From Lachnospiraceae bacterium (lineage in GTDB: Bacteria > Bacillota > Clostridia > Lachnospirales > Lachnospiraceae), in NCBI GenBank assembly GCA_017521605.1, contig JAFXCD010000114.1:1-33267 (forward strand): a stretch of DNA of 33,267 bases, in the 5' to 3' direction. Position numbers and translations under genes: made by a program. Below the pieces are notes generated by a model. That model was given only the letters and a program-made list of their open reading frames with translations, was not told the origin of the DNA and made no database searches. Positions within the stretch are counted from its first letter, which is position 1. Each line of letters starts with the position of its first letter. Below, piece after piece: positions 30,307 through 33,267 of this stretch.

Positions 30307-32478
30307 ATGAGCAAAGAAATCAGAGATAAAAGAAAAAAGGTAATCTGTGATTTGGTGGCAGATGAGTTGTATGTTCCTATGAAGGAAAAGGAGCTGGCAG
30401 TTTTTTTACAAGTACCAAAGGCAGAGAAGGATGAGTTTAAAAGAATATTGGAAGAGCTTCTGGCTGAGGGGAAACTATCCTTAACCACCAAAGGCAAATA
30501 TATGAAGTCCAATGGCAAAGTTTTGGTAGGGACTTTTATCAGCAATGCTAAGGGATTTGGTTTTGTAGAAGTGGAAGGTCGTGAAGAGGATTATTATATC
30601 CCGGAGGATAAGGTAAATGGTGCCTTTCATAAGGATACAGTACAGATTGCCCTGCTGGGTGCCAAGATTGGTAAGCGTCAAGAAGCTCAGGTGGTGAAAA
30701 TAATTGCCAGAGGTATGACACAAGTGGTAGGTACCTATGAAAAGAGCAAGAATTTCGGCTTTGTGGTACCGGATAATGGGAAACTGAGCCAGGATATTTT
30801 CGTACCCAAGGAACGTTCTAAAGGGGCAGTGGATGGTCATAAGGTAGTAGTAGAGATTACCGATTATGGTTCTGCCCGCAGAAGTCCGGAGGGTAAGATT
30901 GTGGAGATTCTAGGTCATATTAACGACCCTGGTGTGGATATTATGGCCATTGTCAGAGGTTATGAGCTTCCTATGGAATTTGGAGAAAAGGTGCTGAATC
31001 AGGCAGAAAGAGTATCCAAGGATGTGTCTGAGGCAGATAGAGAAGGGCGCAAGGATTTGCGTGATTTGTGCATGGTGACCATCGACGGAGAGGATGCCAA
31101 GGATTTGGATGATGCAGTCAGCGTATCATTTGACGGAGAGAAGTATCATCTGGGCGTGCATATTGCGGATGTGACCAATTATGTACAGGAAAATTCGGCT
31201 CTGGATCGTGAAGCTTTGAAGCGTGGTACCAGTGTGTATTTGGTGGACAGAGTGATACCTATGTTGCCCCATATCCTTTCTAATGGTATCTGCTCCTTGA
31301 ATGCCAGTGTTGATAGGTTGGCACTTAGCTGTCTGATGACCATTGACAAAAAAGGAGAGATTACTGATTATGAGATTTGTGAGTCTGTAATCCGGGTGGA
31401 TAAGAGGATGAGTTATACAGCTGTGAAAGCTATTTTGACTGAGGAGAATGTATATGATACTCATCCGGAATACGAAGAGTATCGGGAGCTGGAACCCATG
31501 TTTAGATTGATGGAAGAGTTATCCGGTATTTTGCGTGCTAAGCGAAGAAAGCGTGGTGCCATTGACTTTGATTTCCCGGAATCTAAGATTATATTGGACA
31601 GAGAAGGTACACCCTTAGAGATAAAACCTTATGAGCGAAATGTAGCCACCATGATTATTGAAGATTTCATGCTGGCGGCTAATGAGACCGTGGCTCAGCA
31701 TTTTTACTGGATGGAGCTGCCTTTTGTATATCGTACCCATGATACGCCGGATGCAGAAAAAATCCAGAAGTTGGTTACCTTTATTAATAATTTCGGCTAT
31801 TCCATAAAAAGTGTGGGAATCCAGAATGGTAAGGTTTCCGGAGAAGAGGTGCATCCTAAGGAAATCCAGAAGCTTTTGGACCGTATCGCCGGTACACCGG
31901 AGGAAGCAATGATCAGCCGTTTGACCCTACGTAGCATGAAACAGGCGAAATATACGGTGGAAAGTGCAGGACATTTTGGTCTGGCAGCCCAGTTTTACTG
32001 TCACTTTACTTCGCCCATTCGTCGATATCCGGATTTACAGATTCATCGTATCATTAAGGAACAACTCCGAGGTCGTCTCCAGGGAGAACGTGTGGAGCAT
32101 TATAAGGCCATACTGCCGGAGGTTGCGAAGCATTCCTCTCAGACGGAGCGAAGAGCAGATGAGGCAGAAAGAGAAACCGATAAGCTGAAGAAAGCAGAAT
32201 ATATGGAAGCACATCTGGGTGAAGTGTTCGAGGGTGTGGTATCCGGTATTACCGCCTGGGGCATCTATGTGGAGCTACCCAATACAGTGGAAGGTCTGGT
32301 TCATGTGGCAAAATTGCCTGGTGATTATTATTACTACCGGGAGGAAAGCTATGAAATGGTGGGAGAGGCTACCGGTAGAACCTACAAATTAGGTATGAAG
32401 GTTAATGTGGCGGCAGTTGCAACCGATAAATTGACCAGAACCATAGATTTTGTTATAGTAGAAGAGGAAGACGAGTAA
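30307..32478 (+). CDS. rnr: Ribonuclease R
   Basis: The 723-residue processive 3'-to-5' exoribonuclease has an N-terminal winged helix (about 10-65) and two cold-shock domains (GTFISNAKGFGFVEV and GTYEKSKNFGFVVPD). The RNB catalytic domain carries the aspartates of IDGEDAKDLDDAVSV, with HYHLGVHIADVTNY-like core, SYTAV and RRYPDLQIHR downstream. An S1 domain lies near the end (VFEGVVSGITAWGIYVELP). RNase R degrades structured RNA and is recruited by tmRNA-SmpB to faulty messages. It is in its usual place before smpB. The start has GGGGGA nine bases before ATG. The C-terminus lacks the long basic tail of the enterobacterial enzyme. Confidence 0.97.
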   Translation: MSKEIRDKRKKVICDLVADELYVPMKEKELAVFLQVPKAEKDEFKRILEELLAEGKLSLTTKGKYMKSNGKVLVGTFISNAKGFGFVEVEGREEDYYIPEDKVNGAFHKDTVQIALLGAKIGKRQEAQVVKIIARGMTQVVGTYEKSKNFGFVVPDNGKLSQDIFVPKERSKGAVDGHKVVVEITDYGSARRSPEGKIVEILGHINDPGVDIMAIVRGYELPMEFGEKVLNQAERVSKDVSEADREGRKDLRDLCMVTIDGEDAKDLDDAVSVSFDGEKYHLGVHIADVTNYVQENSALDREALKRGTSVYLVDRVIPMLPHILSNGICSLNASVDRLALSCLMTIDKKGEITDYEICESVIRVDKRMSYTAVKAILTEENVYDTHPEYEEYRELEPMFRLMEELSGILRAKRRKRGAIDFDFPESKIILDREGTPLEIKPYERNVATMIIEDFMLAANETVAQHFYWMELPFVYRTHDTPDAEKIQKLVTFINNFGYSIKSVGIQNGKVSGEEVHPKEIQKLLDRIAGTPEEAMISRLTLRSMKQAKYTVESAGHFGLAAQFYCHFTSPIRRYPDLQIHRIIKEQLRGRLQGERVEHYKAILPEVAKHSSQTERRADEAERETDKLKKAEYMEAHLGEVFEGVVSGITAWGIYVELPNTVEGLVHVAKLPGDYYYYREESYEMVGEATGRTYKLGMKVNVAAVATDKLTRTIDFVIVEEEDE

Positions 32479-32529
32479 TGACAGCAGTCACAGGCGATAC
32501 TGCATAGAGGTAGAGCCTGTGGTATGTCA
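32479..32529 (+). repeat. Long inverted repeat between rnr and smpB
   Basis: An outer TGACA/TGTCA (32479-32483, 32525-32529) and inner CACAGGC/GCCTGTG (32489-32495, 32515-32521) make an extended stem without a U-run. It occupies most of the 65-base gap, ending 14 bases before the smpB start codon. A role in RNA processing is possible. Confidence 0.5.
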
Positions 32530-32543
32530 GGGGAGATGTAAGT

Positions 32544-33011
32544 ATGGCAAAAGAAGTACAGAAGTTAGTGGCAAATAATAAAAAAGCATATCATGATTTC
32601 TTTATCGACGAAACCTATGAGGCGGGTATTGCTTTGCATGGTACAGAGGTAAAGTCCCTACGTATGGGTAAGTGCTCCATTAAGGAAGCGTTTATCCGTA
32701 TCGAGGATGGGGAAATGTTTGTGTATGGTATGCACGTAAGTCCTTATGAAAAGGGCAATATCTTCAATAAGGATCCTTTGCGTGTAAAGAAGCTGTTGCT
32801 GCACCGCTATGAAATCAATAAGCTGCTTGGTAAAATCAAAGAAAAGGGCTTTACATTGGTGCCTTTGCAAGTATATTTCAAAAACGGTAAGGCAAAGGTG
32901 GAAATCGGCCTGGCCCGTGGTAAGAAGCTTTATGATAAGCGTGCGGATATTGCGAAAAAGGATATGAAGCGCGAGGCGGAAAAGGAATTTAAGATTAGAA
33001 ATCTATCATAA
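32544..33011 (+). CDS. smpB: SsrA-binding protein SmpB
   Basis: The 155-residue RNA-binding protein has the family core: [38 protein letters not shown], then [20 protein letters not shown], and the C-terminal helix [18 protein letters not shown], basic and inserted in the ribosomal mRNA channel. SmpB carries tmRNA to stalled ribosomes. GGGAGATG lies ahead of the ATG. The tmRNA gene follows directly, separated by a promoter, as in many bacteria. Confidence 0.97.
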   Translation: MAKEVQKLVANNKKAYHDFFIDETYEAGIALHGTEVKSLRMGKCSIKEAFIRIEDGEMFVYGMHVSPYEKGNIFNKDPLRVKKLLLHRYEINKLLGKIKEKGFTLVPLQVYFKNGKAKVEIGLARGKKLYDKRADIAKKDMKREAEKEFKIRNLS

Positions 33012-33051
33012 TTTTTTATAAAAATTTAACCATAAGTTAAATGCAGATTAC

Positions 33052-33080
33052 TTGAAGAAAGGCTCTGTTTATGGTAAGAT
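33052..33080 (+). promoter_or_regulatory. Sigma-A promoter of ssrA
   Basis: TTGAAG, 17 bases and TAAGAT predict a transcript start near 33087, about 40 bases before the mature tmRNA 5' end, leaving a leader for RNase P removal. Confidence 0.75.
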
Positions 33081-33128
33081 AAAGTTGCTAAGGAAAGCAG
33101 CAAAAACCTTGCAGCACCTTTTAAACAA

Positions 33129-33267
33129 GGGGTAGTAAAGGTTTCGACAGGGGTCTTGCAGCTGGAGAAGCGAGTCGTATGCAATGCGTCAAATGGCAAA
33201 ATTAAAATTAAACGCTGAAGATAATTTAGCAATCGCTGCCTAATGGCAGTAGTCCGACCTAGTGCAC
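33129..33267 (+). ncRNA. ssrA: Transfer-messenger RNA, 5' part (partial)
   Basis: The sequence opens GGGG...AAAGGTTTCGACAGGGG, the standard tmRNA 5' acceptor-side and D-loop-like segment. The tag frame starts at GCA 33196 (resume codon Ala) after the conserved GTC-AAATG stretch and reads AKLKLNAEDNLAIAA, ending at TAA 33241-33243. The ending AIAA is the usual protease-recognition tail, while the 15-residue length is longer than the commonest 10-residue tags. The remaining pseudoknots and the 3' tRNA-like half lie beyond the window, and the sequence stops at the last base. Confidence 0.95.

Overview
Organism. The window reads as chromosomal DNA from a spore-forming, low-to-moderate G+C member of the Clostridia, most likely Lachnospiraceae. 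The reasons are sporulation genes (gpr, spoIIP, sigK), a clostridial glycolytic block, the secG-rnr-smpB-ssrA order, AGGAGG-type ribosome binding sites, and many TTGACA/TATAAT promoters with exact 17-base spacers. This is inference from gene content; no 16S or tRNA gene is present. Layout. Bases 1-1018 hold the end of pgk, tpiA and a strong terminator. Next, about 1031-2580, is an IS91-like element: a HUH transposase plus an overlapping 59-residue ORF, both on the minus strand. A helix-turn-helix/TPR regulator follows (2715-3758). From 3733 to 7124 lies an accessory unit that begins with a sigma-A promoter, a probable cyclic-di-GMP-I riboswitch and an overlapping terminator. It then runs through an unrecognised 387-residue protein, a DUF402 protein with an ADP-ribosyltransferase-like tail, a HAD-like gene broken by one in-frame TGA, and a frameshifted, internally deleted phosphotransferase relic. 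A membrane/zinc-ribbon trio (7221-9619) comes next, then convergent rpsT. Core genes gpr-spoIIP-lepA-hemW, sigK and pilT follow (10175-17309), then a YgjP-like metallopeptidase, a structured intergenic repeat and thiN. Bases 18599-20363 hold a small cluster that looks like orphan immunity genes, ending in a SUKH-like protein. An Rpn-type nuclease gene with an operator-like palindrome over its promoter and an inverted-architecture GH3 beta-glucosidase follow. The right arm returns to glycolysis: gpmI, a TSUP permease, a second gene interrupted by TGA, an Fe-S aldo/keto reductase, eno with a hairpin over its ribosome binding site, secG, rnr, smpB and the first part of ssrA (tmRNA), which runs off the end. 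How the genes work together. pgk, tpiA, gpmI and eno are consecutive steps of lower glycolysis. In many clostridia they sit side by side, so the roughly 23 kb between tpiA and gpmI looks like an insertion or rearrangement between once-adjacent genes. rnr, smpB and ssrA form the trans-translation and RNA-quality-control module. gpr, spoIIP and sigK act at successive stages of spore formation and germination. The most interesting regulatory feature is the cyclic-di-GMP switch, whose P1 3' strand is also the left arm of the terminator. That geometry predicts expression when cyclic-di-GMP is high.
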